A DNA stretch of 32,982 nt, taken from IMG/VR virus record IMGVR_UViG_3300032397_001280, positions 1-32,982 of that record. The stretch is one strand, 5' to 3'. Under the pieces are notes generated by a model. It had not been told where the DNA came from. It made no database searches and saw only the letters and a list, made by a program, of their open reading frames with translations. The stretch is from a virus. Position numbers and translations under genes: made by a program. Positions 15,002 through 22,747 of this stretch are shown piece after piece (position 1 is the stretch's first letter; each line of letters opens with the position of its first letter).

Positions 15002-15425
15002 ATATTGTATTTTTACTGTAATTTTAGCTATTATAACAGCCCTGTGGGAAATTCAGGTAGAAGGAAAATGGGGTTGGGCAAAACTTCTACCTACCTTTCG
15101 TATTAATGTTTTTTTTAGAAAATTATTAGGTGGAAAAGCATTGACTGGTTATCACATTTTTTTATTGTTATTATTTATAACTGTATTTCATGGTTTATTT
15201 ATTAATGAATTGGGAACTTGGAAAATAGAAAGTACTATATTTGGAATGGTATCTTGGTTTTTTGTTATTGAAGATGTATTGTGGTTTATTTTTAATCCTC
15301 ACTATACTTGGAAAAGATTTCGGAAAAAAACAATAGAATGGCATAATAGATGGTTTTTAGGATTACCAATTACTTATTGGTGGGGAATGATTGTTGGTAC
15401 AGTTTTATTATTAGGAGGAAAATAG
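14994..15425 (+). CDS. Four-span membrane protein, Trp/His-rich, function unknown
   Basis: A 143-residue membrane protein with about four hydrophobic segments (residues ~3-17, ~53-72, ~80-102, ~122-140). Conserved-looking polar blocks lie in the loops: WEIQVEGKWGWAKLLPTF, LTGYH, and FNPHYTWKRF with a WHNRW stretch. The patterned Trp, His and charged residues suggest a real family with a polar, perhaps ligand-binding, site rather than a random hydrophobic protein. I do not recognise it. It begins the membrane/peptidase section and is followed by a tiny membrane peptide 2 bases downstream. Confidence 0.65.
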   Translation: MLKYCIFTVILAIITALWEIQVEGKWGWAKLLPTFRINVFFRKLLGGKALTGYHIFLLLLFITVFHGLFINELGTWKIESTIFGMVSWFFVIEDVLWFIFNPHYTWKRFRKKTIEWHNRWFLGLPITYWWGMIVGTVLLLGGK

Positions 15426-15427
15426 TA

Positions 15428-15535
15428 ATGTTAGTATATTTATTAATGATAATTTGTATAATAGGACTTACAATAGTAGTTTTATGTCTATCAGAAGTTC
15501 TTTCTGAAGAATATAAAGGAGATAAGAATGATTAA
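15428..15535 (+). CDS. 35-residue single-span membrane peptide
   Basis: ATG at 15428 follows AGGAGGAAAATAGTA, a strong Shine-Dalgarno. Residues 2-23 form one hydrophobic span (LVYLLMIICIIGLTIVVLCL), followed by a polar acidic tail (SEEYKGDKND). An upstream in-frame extension to 15350 exists but would sit inside the previous gene and lacks a ribosome site. It overlaps the deformylase start by 8 bases. Its position directly before a deformylase and an intramembrane protease makes it a candidate substrate or partner. That is inference; it may simply be a small membrane effector. Confidence 0.65.
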   Translation: MLVYLLMIICIIGLTIVVLCLSEVLSEEYKGDKND

Positions 15536-15998
15536 ACCGATTATAACTAATATAAAAGAACTTCGGAAACCCTGTCTGGAAGTTACTAAAGAAGATGATA
15601 TTAAATCTATTGTTCAGGACTTAAAAGATACATTAGAATCAAAAAAGTGTGTTGGACTTACAGCAAATCAAATAGGATTTAATAAAAAAATTTCTTACAT
15701 AAAGATACCCAAAACTATTGATAAAAATAAACAGGTACAATACGGTGAATACGTTCTTATTAATGCTAAAATTATAGAAAAAGAAAGACTCATTAAAGTT
15801 AAAGGAGAATCCTGTATGAGTTTTCCTGGGATTGATGTTATTACTCGTAGATATGTTTTTTGTATTGTGCAGTATTATAATGAAAAAATGGAATTACAAA
15901 CAGGAGCCTTTCAAGACCTAGAATCTATATGCGTGCAGCATGAACTAGACCATCAAAACAGTATAACTATCTTTCAAAGAAAGTGGGTGTCCAAATGA
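15528..15998 (+). CDS. def: Peptide deformylase
   Basis: A 156-residue enzyme with all three family motifs: GLTANQIG (43-50, motif 1), ESCMS (94-98, motif 2, metal ligand Cys96) and QHELDH (137-142, motif 3, His138, Glu139, His142). It removes the formyl group from nascent chains. Length suits the compact phage/cyanophage and bacterial type I/III-like enzymes with no long C-terminal helix. Motif 1 has Thr-Ala-Asn where Ala-Ala-Pro/Thr is common, and motif 2 has Ser-Cys-Met for Gly-Cys-Leu. Start GGAGATAAGAATG is good. Its TGA overlaps the next ATG, tying it to the S2P gene. Confidence 0.92.
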   Translation: MIKPIITNIKELRKPCLEVTKEDDIKSIVQDLKDTLESKKCVGLTANQIGFNKKISYIKIPKTIDKNKQVQYGEYVLINAKIIEKERLIKVKGESCMSFPGIDVITRRYVFCIVQYYNEKMELQTGAFQDLESICVQHELDHQNSITIFQRKWVSK

Positions 15999-16579
15999 TA
16001 ATTTGTTTTATAGTCAGTTTAATTATTATTACAATTGTGCATGAAGCAGCTCATCTAATTGTAGCTAAGAAGTGTAAATGTGGTGTTATTAGATATAGTA
16101 TAGGATTTGGTAAGCCTGTTTTATTAAGTAAAAAAATAGGGAATACAATATATCAATTAACTCCCTGGTTATTTGGAGGATATTGTGAATTAAAAGGAGA
16201 GTTAAAAGCAACAAAAATAAAAAATGCCTTTATAAATCTTCCTTATAGAAAGAAACTAGCAATTGCAATAGCTGGATGTGCAGTAAATATGATTTCTGGA
16301 GCTATTATAATGTACATCGGATTAAGATTTCAAATTTATAACTTATATTACTTTGGATATCTGTCATTAGCATTAGGCGTAACTAATTGGTTTATACCGA
16401 TACCTTGTTTAGATGGAGGTTATGCTTTATGGTATCCTATTTTAACAAGAAAATTCGGTCTTAAAAAAGGTACTAAAATTTTTGCCAAAGCAGTAAGAAT
16501 TAGTTTTATAATAGTAATAATATTAAATATAGTTTGTATTCCTTATTTGATATATTTATTTAAAGTTGGGAGAATATAA
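15995..16579 (+). CDS. Site-2-type (M50) intramembrane metalloprotease
   Basis: A 194-residue multi-pass membrane protein. HEAAH (residues 16-20) lies in the first transmembrane helix and PIPCLDGG (Leu139-Asp140-Gly141) in a later one; together these are the metal site of M50 proteases (RseP, SpoIVFB, Eep). No PDZ or CBS domain is inserted, so it is a minimal core. It should cut single-span substrates within the membrane. I chose ATG 15995 (ATGA overlap with the deformylase stop) over an upstream GTG. M50 proteases are rare in phage genomes as far as I know. The small membrane peptide at 15428 is a possible substrate by proximity only. Confidence 0.85.
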   Translation: MIICFIVSLIIITIVHEAAHLIVAKKCKCGVIRYSIGFGKPVLLSKKIGNTIYQLTPWLFGGYCELKGELKATKIKNAFINLPYRKKLAIAIAGCAVNMISGAIIMYIGLRFQIYNLYYFGYLSLALGVTNWFIPIPCLDGGYALWYPILTRKFGLKKGTKIFAKAVRISFIIVIILNIVCIPYLIYLFKVGRI

Positions 16580-16794
16580 TGAGAAAATTAATACTTAATT
16601 TATTAGAAAAGATTCCATATCGTACATCATTTGGACTTTCTCTTGCAGATGTATTAAAAGTAAGATATTATCAAAAGTATAGCAAATATCATATTAAATG
16701 CTTATGCGGAGGAACTATAGTTACATACGGAATACCACCCGATGGTTGGGAAACTGTATGCATTGATTGTGAATTTATCTACGACGAAGATTAG
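16579..16794 (+). CDS. Small zinc-ribbon protein
   Basis: A 71-residue protein. A helical N-terminus (ILNLLEKIPYR) precedes a zinc ribbon: CLCGG at about 42-46 and CIDC at about 61-64. It starts on the last base of the S2P stop (TAATG). The spacing of the two Cys pairs suits a single zinc-binding beta-hairpin fold. Target unknown. It may be an adaptor or a transcription/translation-binding protein. Confidence 0.68.
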   Translation: MRKLILNLLEKIPYRTSFGLSLADVLKVRYYQKYSKYHIKCLCGGTIVTYGIPPDGWETVCIDCEFIYDED

Positions 16795-16801
16795 GAGTTA
16801 A

Positions 16802-16972
16802 ATGGAAAATCTTATTTGTTTAAAGTGTCAACATTGCTACGAAGTTTGCAGGACAGGTTATTTAAGACATTATTGTAAATATTTTAAGTATTGGTTACTA
16901 CCGAATGATAAAAAAGAACCCCAAAGAACTACAGAATGTAATCAGTTAGGAGGAGAAAATGGGATTGAATAA
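16802..16972 (+). CDS. 56-residue Cys-rich small protein
   Basis: A short frame starting 7 bases after the previous stop, with AGGAG upstream at suitable spacing (AGGAGTTAAATG). Seven cysteines occur: CLKCQHCYEVC in the first 16 residues, one in HYCK and one in TECN. It is likely a metal-binding knuckle protein. Its end overlaps the M17 gene start by 14 bases, and the Shine-Dalgarno for that gene lies inside it, so the two are coupled. It is too short to have been picked by length-based calling. No family recognised. Confidence 0.62.
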   Translation: MENLICLKCQHCYEVCRTGYLRHYCKYFKYWLLPNDKKEPQRTTECNQLGGENGIE

Positions 16973-17852
16973 AGTTATTGCTAATGCGAAGAAATTGATA
17001 GATTTACCTTATAATCAATTCAATCTAGAAAATTATTATAAAGTTTTACTTGGTTATGGACTTCGTACAATTTCTGTAGATACAAAAGAAAACCAACCTA
17101 TTAAATTAATGTCAGGTAATAATTTTTATGCAAGAATACAAACTTTAAATTATCAATTTAATAAAACACCAAAAATTTATATTATAGGAAAAGGAATTTT
17201 GTTTGATTCTGGTGGATTGAATTTAAAACCAAGTAGCAAACTAGATAGTATGACTGATGATAAAGCGGGTATGATTATTGCTTTAAGTGTAGCCAACTAT
17301 CTTGGAGGTAATGTAGTTGCTTATTGTCCTGTAACCACAAATTTTATTCAGACATCTAAAATAACTCCTGGTGATATTATTTCTATAGGTAATAAAAAAG
17401 TAAAAGTTACAGATACAGATGCTGAAGGAAGATTGATTTTGGCTGAAGCGATTAGTAATTTAAATGTCTCAAAAAATGATATAATTATCACTGTCGCTAC
17501 ATTGACTGGAGCAGTTGGCTATGCCATAGGCGATAAAGCCACTGGAATATTTTCTGATAGTCCAAAATTATTAGGAGATTATTCAGAAGAATCTTTTAAA
17601 ACTGGAGAATTAGCATGGGGATTACCTATGTTTGATTACATGCAAGATTACTATAAAAATAAACCTATAAAAAATCATATAGAAGAATTTAAAGGTGGAG
17701 CGAGTCAAGGTGCTATGTTTATTAAACAATTTATAAAATATCCTGAAAACTGGATACATCTTGATATTGCTTATAGTGCTTTTGGTAAAGATGGAAAAGC
17801 AAATGGGGCACCTATTAAAACTTTGATTAATTTTATTAAAAAATTACAATGA
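16959..17852 (+). CDS. M17 leucyl-aminopeptidase catalytic domain
   Basis: A 297-residue protein carrying the M17 core. GKGILFDSGG (Lys78, Asp83), Lys90, Asp101 and the signature DTDAEGRL (Asp154, Glu156, Arg158) keep the same spacing as the two-zinc and catalytic residues of bovine and E. coli leucine aminopeptidases. Full-length family members are about 480-500 residues; the N-terminal regulatory domain is missing, replaced by ~70 unrelated residues, so hexamer control may differ. It removes N-terminal residues from peptides. Start follows TTAGGAGGAGAAAATG, a very strong Shine-Dalgarno. It sits after deformylase and S2P and overlaps the next gene by 4 bases. Confidence 0.92.
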   Translation: MGLNKVIANAKKLIDLPYNQFNLENYYKVLLGYGLRTISVDTKENQPIKLMSGNNFYARIQTLNYQFNKTPKIYIIGKGILFDSGGLNLKPSSKLDSMTDDKAGMIIALSVANYLGGNVVAYCPVTTNFIQTSKITPGDIISIGNKKVKVTDTDAEGRLILAEAISNLNVSKNDIIITVATLTGAVGYAIGDKATGIFSDSPKLLGDYSEESFKTGELAWGLPMFDYMQDYYKNKPIKNHIEEFKGGASQGAMFIKQFIKYPENWIHLDIAYSAFGKDGKANGAPIKTLINFIKKLQ

Positions 17853-18382
17853 AAAATAAAAATATACTTGTAAAAATAGGAACATTTTTTATCCCCATTC
17901 TTGGAGGATTTTATGGGGCTTTAGCAGGGGCTGAGAATGGTAATAAAGCATTAAGAAGAATAATGATTCCTTTTATGTTATTTGGTTTAGCTTATCAACA
18001 AACAGAAAATCCATTAAGTATAACCATAATGACTATGTGCTTCTTTATTTCGATGGGTTATGGAATTCCTGGAACTGGAGATAATGGAAGTATATTGGGG
18101 AGATTTTATTATAATCTTTTTAATCAAAATCATCATTTGGCGGATGTATTTACTAGAGGAACAATAGGATTATTTATTGATTTATCATTAATCTCCATTT
18201 CTGTAATTAATCATAATTGGATAGTCTATGGACTGGGGTCTTTGGGAATAATTTTAACTAATGCTCTATTAAGTTGGAGAAATTTGGGGCAATATACTTT
18301 ATTTAATAAAAAATTAAATTGGAGCGAAACTTTAACATGGGGATTAATTACTTTATTTGCAGTATTAATTATTAAACTATGA
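17849..18382 (+). CDS. Multi-span membrane protein, function unknown
   Basis: A 177-residue protein with about five hydrophobic segments. Loop blocks GAENGNKALRR (about 27-37) and GIPGTGDNGSILGRFYYN (about 73-90) look conserved and resemble, from memory, an uncharacterised phage/bacterial membrane family. A His-containing FNQNHHLAD stretch follows. It overlaps both neighbours by 4 bases (ATGA) and lies between the M17 peptidase and a transporter, which suggests a shared membrane role. No function assigned. Confidence 0.65.
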   Translation: MKNKNILVKIGTFFIPILGGFYGALAGAENGNKALRRIMIPFMLFGLAYQQTENPLSITIMTMCFFISMGYGIPGTGDNGSILGRFYYNLFNQNHHLADVFTRGTIGLFIDLSLISISVINHNWIVYGLGSLGIILTNALLSWRNLGQYTLFNKKLNWSETLTWGLITLFAVLIIKL

Positions 18383-19548
18383 AAATAAATACAAAATTAT
18401 TATGGATTTACATACTTTCTAGTGCCATATATTTTACTCAAGGCATAGAAGGTCTTCCAGGGTTAAGTCTATTCTTCTATCTTAAAGAAACTTTAGGCTT
18501 TACCCCTGAGAAGATTATGTATATTGGGTCTATTACTGGACTAGCTTGGTTGATAAAACCGTTGTGGGGTTATTTATGTGATAATTTTCTGAGTAATAAA
18601 AAATGGATAATCCTATCATTATTAGGAAGTATAAGTATTGCTGGATATTTTGGATTAGTTTCTTTTCTACCTTTATCACTTATGGTGATATTATTATCAC
18701 TAGCAAGTTTCAATGCAGCTTTAAGAGATGTTTCAGTAGATGGAATAATGTGTATAGATGGTAAAAAAGCCAAAGTTTGCGATAAAATACAGGCAGTTCA
18801 GTGGATTTCTATAACTATCGCAGCAATCTTCGTAGGGCTTGCGGGCGGATACATAGCAGACCATTTTACCTATAAAATAGCCTATTTATACCTTATTCCT
18901 GTGTATTTAGTCATTATAGGGGTCGTATTGAGGTATAAAACGTCTGTTCTACGGAATAGAACAACTGTACCATTATTGAGTACAATTTGCTCTTATAAAG
19001 AGTTATTTCTTAATAAAAAGTTCTTATTTGCATGTTTATTCTTATTTCTATATAAATATAGTCCTTCTTTTGGAACTCCACTATCGTTTGTTGAAAGAGA
19101 CGTATTTAAATGGTCTGGACAGTGGATGGGAATTTTAGGAGCGATTGTATCTTGTTTTGAAATATTAGGAGCAATCATTTTCTTTAAATTATGTAAAAAA
19201 ATCAATATTAAAAAATGGCTTTATATTTCTGTATTTTTAGGTGCAGTTACTACATTATGTTATCTCAAATTTACTCCTGTAACTGCGGTAATTTATGGAG
19301 TATTATTTAGTGTATTAGGAATGTTTATTCATTTAATAGTGATGGGATGGATGGCTAATTCTACTTTGCCCGGAAAAGAAGCAACTAGCTTTGCTCTGCT
19401 ATGCTCCATTAATAACCTAGCAGGAACCGCTTCAGGACTATCAGGAGCCTTTCTTTTCCCCAAAATAGGTCTCCATTGGCTTATTATCGCATCAGCTTTA
19501 ACTTCATTCGCATGTCTGCCCCTGATTAAGAAATTGGAGATAAAATGA
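18379..19548 (+). CDS. MFS transporter, BT1/folate-biopterin-transporter-like
   Basis: A 389-residue protein with about 11-12 transmembrane segments. The N-terminus YFTQGIEGLPGLSLFFYLKE then LAWLIKPLWGYLCDNF matches the signature arrangement of the folate-biopterin (BT1) branch of the major facilitator superfamily, and LRDVSVDG matches its fourth-helix Asp-Gly motif. Substrate could be a pterin, folate or other small compound or peptide; it cannot be fixed from sequence. The 3' part is visibly richer in C and G than neighbouring genes, suggesting recent acquisition from a host. It overlaps both neighbours by 4 bases. A complete transporter is unusual for a phage. Confidence 0.8.
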   Translation: MKINTKLLWIYILSSAIYFTQGIEGLPGLSLFFYLKETLGFTPEKIMYIGSITGLAWLIKPLWGYLCDNFLSNKKWIILSLLGSISIAGYFGLVSFLPLSLMVILLSLASFNAALRDVSVDGIMCIDGKKAKVCDKIQAVQWISITIAAIFVGLAGGYIADHFTYKIAYLYLIPVYLVIIGVVLRYKTSVLRNRTTVPLLSTICSYKELFLNKKFLFACLFLFLYKYSPSFGTPLSFVERDVFKWSGQWMGILGAIVSCFEILGAIIFFKLCKKINIKKWLYISVFLGAVTTLCYLKFTPVTAVIYGVLFSVLGMFIHLIVMGWMANSTLPGKEATSFALLCSINNLAGTASGLSGAFLFPKIGLHWLIIASALTSFACLPLIKKLEIK

Positions 19549-19742
19549 AAATAAATAAAAACGATTTAGTTTTTACTAAAGTAGATAAGGTAGATGAAAA
19601 GACTATGATTGGTATTGGTAGAGTTCTGTATATTCGCAATCCTCCGCAGCACAATTGCAAAAAGCCATATCGGGTAATGTGCAACGGAAAAATTTACGAT
19701 TTTAATAAAAAAGATTTATATAAATACGAGGAAGAGAAATGA
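19545..19742 (+). CDS. Small beta-rich, SH3-like hypothetical protein
   Basis: A 65-residue protein with pattern DLVFTK, GIGRVLYI, YRVMCNGKIYDF, KKDLYKYE. The alternation of short strands with a Gly-Lys turn resembles small SH3-like barrels that phages often encode. ATGA overlaps join it to the transporter upstream and to a Cys-rich gene downstream. No function recognised. Confidence 0.6.
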   Translation: MKINKNDLVFTKVDKVDEKTMIGIGRVLYIRNPPQHNCKKPYRVMCNGKIYDFNKKDLYKYEEEK

Positions 19743-19945
19743 TAAAGAATTGTTCTACTTGTGCTGAATGGAAATTATATATGCGAATCGATAACATGTG
19801 TGCATGTATGGGAAGAAGTTCTGGATGCAATCCAGGAGGACAGCTTTATACTTCCCCAATTAGCAATTGTAAAAACTGGAGTAAAAGACCTTCATACGCA
19901 AAGTTTAGAAAATCTATTAAAATTAAAAGGAGCATTTTAAAATGA
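19739..19945 (+). CDS. Small Cys-rich protein
   Basis: A 68-residue protein with CSTC at 5-8, CAC near 21-23, a single Cys in SGCNPGG and NCKNW near 43. These could form one or two zinc sites; the ISNCKNW ending of the domain is reminiscent of short phage zinc-finger proteins. The tail is basic (FRKSIKIKRSILK). It overlaps both neighbours by 4 bases. Function unknown. Confidence 0.62.
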   Translation: MIKNCSTCAEWKLYMRIDNMCACMGRSSGCNPGGQLYTSPISNCKNWSKRPSYAKFRKSIKIKRSILK

Positions 19946-20382
19946 GTATTAAAAATTGTAAATTAGGTAGAGATGTAAAGATACCACATCCAAATTTAGT
20001 CAACTTATATGGATGTGAAATTGGTTCTGGAAGTTTTATAGGTCCTTTTGTAGAAATAACCAGAGGAGTTATAATAGGTAAAAATTGTAGAATTCAGAGT
20101 CATTCATTTATATGCGGTGGAGTTATAATTGGTAGTAGAGTATTTATAGGACATGGAGTAATGTTTACTAATGATAAATATCCCAAAGTTAATAATAAAG
20201 ATTGGATTATGGAAAAAACATTTATAGGAGATGATTCTTCTATAGGTTCTAATTCTACAATTCTTCCTGTGAGAATAGGTAAAAATGTATTAATAGGGGC
20301 TGGTACAGTAATTACAAAAGATGTACCCGACAATACTATAATTTATAGTAATTATATAAAAACAGAAAAAAAATATGAATAA
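19942..20382 (+). CDS. Hexapeptide-repeat (left-handed beta-helix) acyltransferase
   Basis: A 146-residue protein made of hexapeptide repeats (IGSGSF, IGPFVE, IGKNCR, IGSRVF, IGDDSS, IGSNST, IGKNVL, IGAGTV) that fold into a left-handed beta-helix. The layout, ending IGAGTVITKDVPDNTI, matches sugar N-/O-acetyltransferases of the WbbJ/WlbB type. A histidine in IGHGV is a candidate catalytic base. It likely acetylates a nucleotide sugar or glycan, fitting the glycosyltransferases that follow. It overlaps the neighbouring genes by 4 and 8 bases. Confidence 0.85.
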   Translation: MSIKNCKLGRDVKIPHPNLVNLYGCEIGSGSFIGPFVEITRGVIIGKNCRIQSHSFICGGVIIGSRVFIGHGVMFTNDKYPKVNNKDWIMEKTFIGDDSSIGSNSTILPVRIGKNVLIGAGTVITKDVPDNTIIYSNYIKTEKKYE

Positions 20383-20542
20383 TTTCTTTTTAGATTTGAG
20401 TAATAAATTTAAAAAAATGGGAATGAATGGAAAAGATTTAGACCATATGCTCGCTTCGTTAGATTGGAAAGAAAAAGAACGCAAATCTGACGGTACAATT
20501 GTTTACGAATGTGAAATACAAAAAGGAGTAATAAATGAATAA
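20375..20542 (+). CDS. 55-residue hypothetical protein
   Basis: A short frame filling the gap between the acyltransferase (8-base overlap) and the GT2 gene (8-base overlap). It encodes an amphipathic helical start (FFLDLSNKFKKMGMNG), then LDHMLASLDWKEKE and a beta-like tail. The Shine-Dalgarno of the next gene (AAAAGGAGTAATAA) lies at its end. No family is recognised; fit between neighbours and protein-like composition are the support. Confidence 0.6.
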   Translation: MNNFFLDLSNKFKKMGMNGKDLDHMLASLDWKEKERKSDGTIVYECEIQKGVINE

Positions 20543-21620
20543 AGAAAAAACTATCTGTTTAGGTATGATAGTAAAAAATGAAAAATTGAATATTAAACAG
20601 ACTTTAGAAACTGCCAAACCTATAATTGATTATTGGGTCATAGTTGATACTGGTAGTACAGATGATACTATAGACATAATAAAAGAAACTATGAAGGGAA
20701 TTCCAGGAGAAGTAATTCAGAGACCCTGGGTAAACTTCGGATATAATAGAAGTGAAGTTGCAATGCTAACTAGAAATAAAGCAGATTATTCTATAATGTT
20801 GGATGCTGATTTTTTAGTTAGATTAAATGGATTTAATAAAAAAGATTTAGTCGATGACCAATATGATGTTATAATTAAATGGTTTGGTACGAGTTTTTAT
20901 AATCCTTTATTATTTAGTAATAGATTAGCCTGGAAAAGTGTAGGATGTGTACATGAATATTGGTATGCTGAAGGTGTACAAACACGTAGTAAGTTAAATA
21001 CATTGTATTTTGACCATGATAGACATGGACCCGCTCGCCCTAAAGGAATATATGACTTAAAATTATTAGAACAAGGAATTATAGATGAACCGAATAATTC
21101 TAGATACCATTTTTATTTAGCAAATACACTTAGGGATGTAGGTCAATATGAAAGAGCAATTGAAATATTTGAAAAAAGAGTAGAGATGAAAGGTTGGGAT
21201 GAAGAAGTATTTTATTCAAAATATCAAATTGGATTATGTTATGAATTATTAGATGAGATAGAAGCAGCAAAAGCATACTATCTCAATGCATGGGAATATA
21301 GACCTACTAGAGCAGAACCATTGTGGAAAATAGCTGCTATTTGTAGAAAAAAGGGAGAGTATCACCAAGCATATTTATTTGCTAATAAAGGAATGGAAAT
21401 ACCTTATCCAAATGATATTATATTCGTAGATAGACCAACTTATGATTATGTTCTACGATTTGAAAGGAGTATTGCTGCATCTTGGATAGGAAAATTAGAA
21501 GAAGCTATTACAGATTGTAAAACAATTGATGCAATGAATGATATTCCTGAAGATGTTAGAAAAGTAAATAAATCAAATCTTAAAATTAATGAAGATGCAT
21601 TACAGAGGAGGAAAAAATGA
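20535..21620 (+). CDS. Family 2 glycosyltransferase with C-terminal TPR repeats
   Basis: A 361-residue protein. The N-terminal GT-A domain has LGMIVKNE (9-16), VDTGSTDDT (37-45) and DAD (90-92) for metal and nucleotide-sugar binding. A HEYWY block near 140 suits the acceptor side. From about residue 185 come TPR-like helices (NSRYHFYLANTLRDVGQYE, KYQIGLCYELLDEIEAAKA, PLWKIAAICRKKGEYHQA). GT2-TPR fusions occur in bacteria and large viruses and modify proteins or glycans; the TPR part probably binds an acceptor. It overlaps the ClpP-like gene by 4 bases. Acceptor unknown. Confidence 0.86.
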   Translation: MNKEKTICLGMIVKNEKLNIKQTLETAKPIIDYWVIVDTGSTDDTIDIIKETMKGIPGEVIQRPWVNFGYNRSEVAMLTRNKADYSIMLDADFLVRLNGFNKKDLVDDQYDVIIKWFGTSFYNPLLFSNRLAWKSVGCVHEYWYAEGVQTRSKLNTLYFDHDRHGPARPKGIYDLKLLEQGIIDEPNNSRYHFYLANTLRDVGQYERAIEIFEKRVEMKGWDEEVFYSKYQIGLCYELLDEIEAAKAYYLNAWEYRPTRAEPLWKIAAICRKKGEYHQAYLFANKGMEIPYPNDIIFVDRPTYDYVLRFERSIAASWIGKLEEAITDCKTIDAMNDIPEDVRKVNKSNLKINEDALQRRKK

Positions 21621-22210
21621 TAAGAAAAGACGAACACGAAGATGTATGCAAAAAAGAAGACCGTTATGGAGAAGAGTTCTATTTCAAAATTTTAAATAAA
21701 AATAGATATATTCTTCTTTATGATGAGATTAATAATGTTTCTTCTGATATTGTTGTTTCTAAACTAAGAGCTATGGACATAATAAATCATAAGCCTATTT
21801 ATCTAGAAATTAATAGTCCAGGAGGTTCTGTATCAGATGGTATGAGCATTATTAATGCTATGGAACATATTAAATCTCCAGTTTATACTATTATTTCTGG
21901 GCAGGTGTGTTCTATGGCTGCTTTGGTCAGTATATGTGGAGATAAAAGATTTATTTACACAAACTCTTACTGGATGCAACACTCTACTTCTGATATTGTA
22001 GGTGATTATATTCAATATATAAAAGATAGAACTAAGTTTCTTTGCGAATTTGAACATCGTACAGAAAAGATATTAAAATTACATACTAAATTATCTAATA
22101 ATGATATTATGAAGATTAGGACTGGAGAATTATGGCTTTCAGCAGACCAATGTCTCGAAAAAGGTATTGTAGATACGGTAATTTCATTTAAATCTAAAAA
22201 AGGGAGATAA
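21617..22210 (+). CDS. ClpP-like serine protease
   Basis: A 197-residue ClpP/crotonase-fold protease. LEINSPGGSVSDGM (63-76) is the oxyanion strand, GQVCSMA holds the nucleophile Ser99, and MQHS gives the catalytic His122. The closing WLSADQCLEKGIVD matches the ClpP C-terminal region; the third acid is not clear. Phage ClpP-like proteins often mature capsids, but this one is not near capsid genes, so a regulatory role or partnership with a host Clp ATPase is as likely. Start overlaps the GT2 stop after a GAGGAGG Shine-Dalgarno. Confidence 0.86.
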   Translation: MIRKDEHEDVCKKEDRYGEEFYFKILNKNRYILLYDEINNVSSDIVVSKLRAMDIINHKPIYLEINSPGGSVSDGMSIINAMEHIKSPVYTIISGQVCSMAALVSICGDKRFIYTNSYWMQHSTSDIVGDYIQYIKDRTKFLCEFEHRTEKILKLHTKLSNNDIMKIRTGELWLSADQCLEKGIVDTVISFKSKKGR

Positions 22211-22213
22211 TAA

Positions 22214-22747
22214 TTGTATTACTTTATTTCAGATACCCATTTTGGTCATGAGAAGATAATTGAGTACTGTAATCGCCCCTTTAAAAATGCAAAAGACATG
22301 GACGAAACAATTATCAAGAATTGGAATTCCAGAGTAAAAAAAGGAGATATAGTATTCTTTTTAGGAGACTTCTGCCTAAGTAAATCTTCAGAAGCTCCAG
22401 ATAGTAGAAAAGATGCCTTCGATTATTACAGAAATCAGTTAAATGGAGATATTATTTTCTTTAAGGGAAATCATGATGGAAATAATAAATGTAAATCAAT
22501 TATCGAGAGTATGATTATTAATCATGGTGGTAAAAGAATATATTTAACTCATAATCCTAAATTTGCTAAAGAAGATTTTCATTGGAATTTCTGTGGACAT
22601 ACACATGGTAATCAAGGTGTATTTAAAAAATTAGGAAAAAAATCCGTTATAATAGATTTATCAGTTGACTGTTGGGAATTCCGTCCTGTAGATGTGAATG
22701 AGATTAATCAGGCTTATTCCGAATGGAGTAGACGTGGACAGAAATAA
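22214..22747 (+). CDS. Calcineurin-like metallophosphoesterase (TTG start)
   Basis: A 177-residue phosphoesterase with the full motif set: SDTHFGH (Asp7, His9), LGDFCL (Asp52), KGNHDG near 90-95, LTHNPK and GHTHG near 137-141. It is unrelated in sequence detail to the SbcD-like protein and resembles the compact phage/bacterial phosphoesterases that act on small phosphodiesters. Start is TTG at 22214 behind AGGGAGATAATAA; no ATG occurs before the first motif. The substrate is unknown; nucleotide or RNA end processing is possible. It overlaps the next gene by 14 bases. Confidence 0.84.
   Translation: MYYFISDTHFGHEKIIEYCNRPFKNAKDMDETIIKNWNSRVKKGDIVFFLGDFCLSKSSEAPDSRKDAFDYYRNQLNGDIIFFKGNHDGNNKCKSIIESMIINHGGKRIYLTHNPKFAKEDFHWNFCGHTHGNQGVFKKLGKKSVIIDLSVDCWEFRPVDVNEINQAYSEWSRRGQK

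Noticed and set aside
15528-17852. Arbitrium-type lysis-lysogeny peptide system
   Set aside because: There is no AimR-like receptor, no integrase or repressor, and the small membrane peptide does not look like an exported AimP precursor.
21617-22210. ClpP-like gene as a capsid maturation protease
   Set aside because: No capsid, scaffold or portal gene is nearby, so context does not support that role, though it cannot be excluded.
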